From Bombilactobacillus folatiphilus (GTDB taxonomy: Bacteria; Bacillota; Bacilli; Lactobacillales; Lactobacillaceae), in assembly GCF_023380265.1 (NCBI RefSeq), contig NZ_CP093366.1, positions 1,550,001-1,614,000 on the forward strand: 64,000 nt of DNA. Direction: 5' to 3'. Both the position numbers and the translations under genes were made by a program. Every line of letters starts with the position of its first letter. The first letter of the stretch is position 1. The notes beneath the pieces were generated by a model, which worked only from the letters and a program-made list of their open reading frames with translations, was not told the origin of the DNA and searched no databases. Positions 63,356-64,000 of the stretch are shown in pieces.

Positions 63356-64000
63356 ACAAAGTTACTCCAATGGAAATAGCTGTCATCAAACTATTCAAAT
63401 CACTCAAATTCAAGCCCAAAGTATTATCCAAAGCTAGTGGTGCGTCTGCTAAAAAGCCAATTTGACTAGCATTAGCCACCAGAATCGACGGTTGCAATTT
63501 CAAATTATTTTTGAGCCAAAAAACATCATCTGTTTGATTAAAATCACTGATATCATTTTGTTGCGTCGTAAAAGTCGTCGCATCATCGAAGTAGCGTCCA
63601 AATGAAGCACTTGACGGATCGGTCACAACTCCGGCAGTCGCACTCGCGTTATTAATGATTCTGCGCACGACATAACTCCCCGCTGGTAGCGAACCACCAA
63701 CCACCGACAGGCTATGCAAAACGGGCACATAATGGTCCCCACTGCGCCGCACCAAATTCAGCGTTTGCGTGCTACTCAAATATACCAAAACTGTATTGCT
63801 GGTAATCCCAGCTTGCTGTAAAATTCGCGTAATTTGATCTAACTGCTTGAGCTTATCAATAATCGTCACGTTCGCAGGTTGATAATCTTGTGTCAGTGGT
63901 GCATTTTTCAAAGCTGTCAATTCCTTTTGTTGTTGCGCTTTTTGTGCTTGGCTCTGATTTTTTTGAGCATCTTTAAATTGTTGCAATGCTTGTGCCACAC
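63345..64000 (-). CDS. Unknown protein, 5' part outside the window
   Basis: At least 217 residues are visible and the reading frame stays open to the window edge, so the start lies beyond it. The first visible part is a Gln/Lys/Ala-rich coiled-coil-like stretch (about 40 residues). The remainder is a beta-rich region with motifs such as NTVLVYLSSTQTLNLVRR and VVGGSLPAGSYVVRR. I do not recognise the family. The stop overlaps the pbp1A start, and the pbp1A ribosome-binding site lies within it, so the two are probably translated together. A cell-envelope role is inferred from that link only. Confidence 0.7.
   Translation of the reverse strand, partial: VAQALQQFKDAQKNQSQAQKAQQQKELTALKNAPLTQDYQPANVTIIDKLKQLDQITRILQQAGITSNTVLVYLSSTQTLNLVRRSGDHYVPVLHSLSVVGGSLPAGSYVVRRIINNASATAGVVTDPSSASFGRYFDDATTFTTQQNDISDFNQTDDVFWLKNNLKLQPSILVANASQIGFLADAPLALDNTLGLNLSDLNSLMTAISIGVTLYVD

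Overview
This window looks like a chromosomal segment from a low-GC Gram-positive bacterium of the Lactobacillaceae. The supporting signs are an AT-rich sequence, Shine-Dalgarno sites close to AAGGAGG, frequent TTG starts, a WalRK-YycHIJ-HtrA-RlmH block, a D-2-hydroxyacid dehydrogenase, a C69 dipeptidase, an Apf-type LysM protein and a SLAP-like surface protein. The genus cannot be fixed from the sequence alone. I see no prophage, insertion sequence or CRISPR array, and most of the window is ordinary core and sugar-catabolism DNA.

Layout. 1-3.2 kb: a FabZ-like protein, biotin ligase, a small reductase and a two-gene ThrE exporter. 3.2-6.4 kb: the Mg2+ ATPase MgtA under an M-box riboswitch, translationally coupled to a small membrane protein. 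6.5-14.9 kb: pncB, a butanediol-type dehydrogenase, a GH1 glycosidase, a MacAB-like export operon and the AmaP/DUF2273/Asp23 envelope-stress operon. 15-18 kb: two transporters and an acetyltransferase. 18-26 kb: an L-rhamnose regulon (rhaBAD, rhaM, an MFS permease, a zinc alcohol dehydrogenase and an AraC activator) with a matching dyad upstream of both rhaB and the permease. 26-31 kb: Tag, a phosphatase and a MurNAc-6-P recycling cluster (murQ, murR, a BadF-type kinase) with a clear RpiR-type palindrome, then a ROK fructokinase. 31-43 kb: pepD, a D-lactate-type dehydrogenase, a frameshifted yjdF with a structured leader, a CPBP protease, a CAP-SLAP protein, a MarR regulator with a nucleoside hydrolase, a P1B ATPase, an Rgg regulator and a YibE/F pair. 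43-51.6 kb: an Apf-like LysM protein with an exact WalR box, rlmH, DnaA boxes, htrA and the walRKHIJ operon. 51.7-57 kb: tRNA-Lys, an aminotransferase and a three-gene Tm-1-like cluster. 57-64 kb: Nudix, GtrA, an APC permease, Ogt, PBP1A and a partial unknown.

The most unusual content is the Tm-1-like cluster (53172-56484). It holds a UPF0261/Tm-1 N-domain protein and a separate TIM-barrel protein. Beside them is an AraC-type regulator whose sensor half is a degenerate copy of that TIM barrel. This suggests that a duplicated enzyme domain became the ligand sensor for its own pathway, whose substrate is unknown.

Other points worth checking are the Shine-Dalgarno-masking hairpin behind the M-box terminator, the DnaA-box pair between rlmH and htrA, the WalR box that ties the LysM protein to WalRK, and the FabZ-like protein that has lost its catalytic histidine. 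All assignments come from reading motifs by eye. No database search was run.
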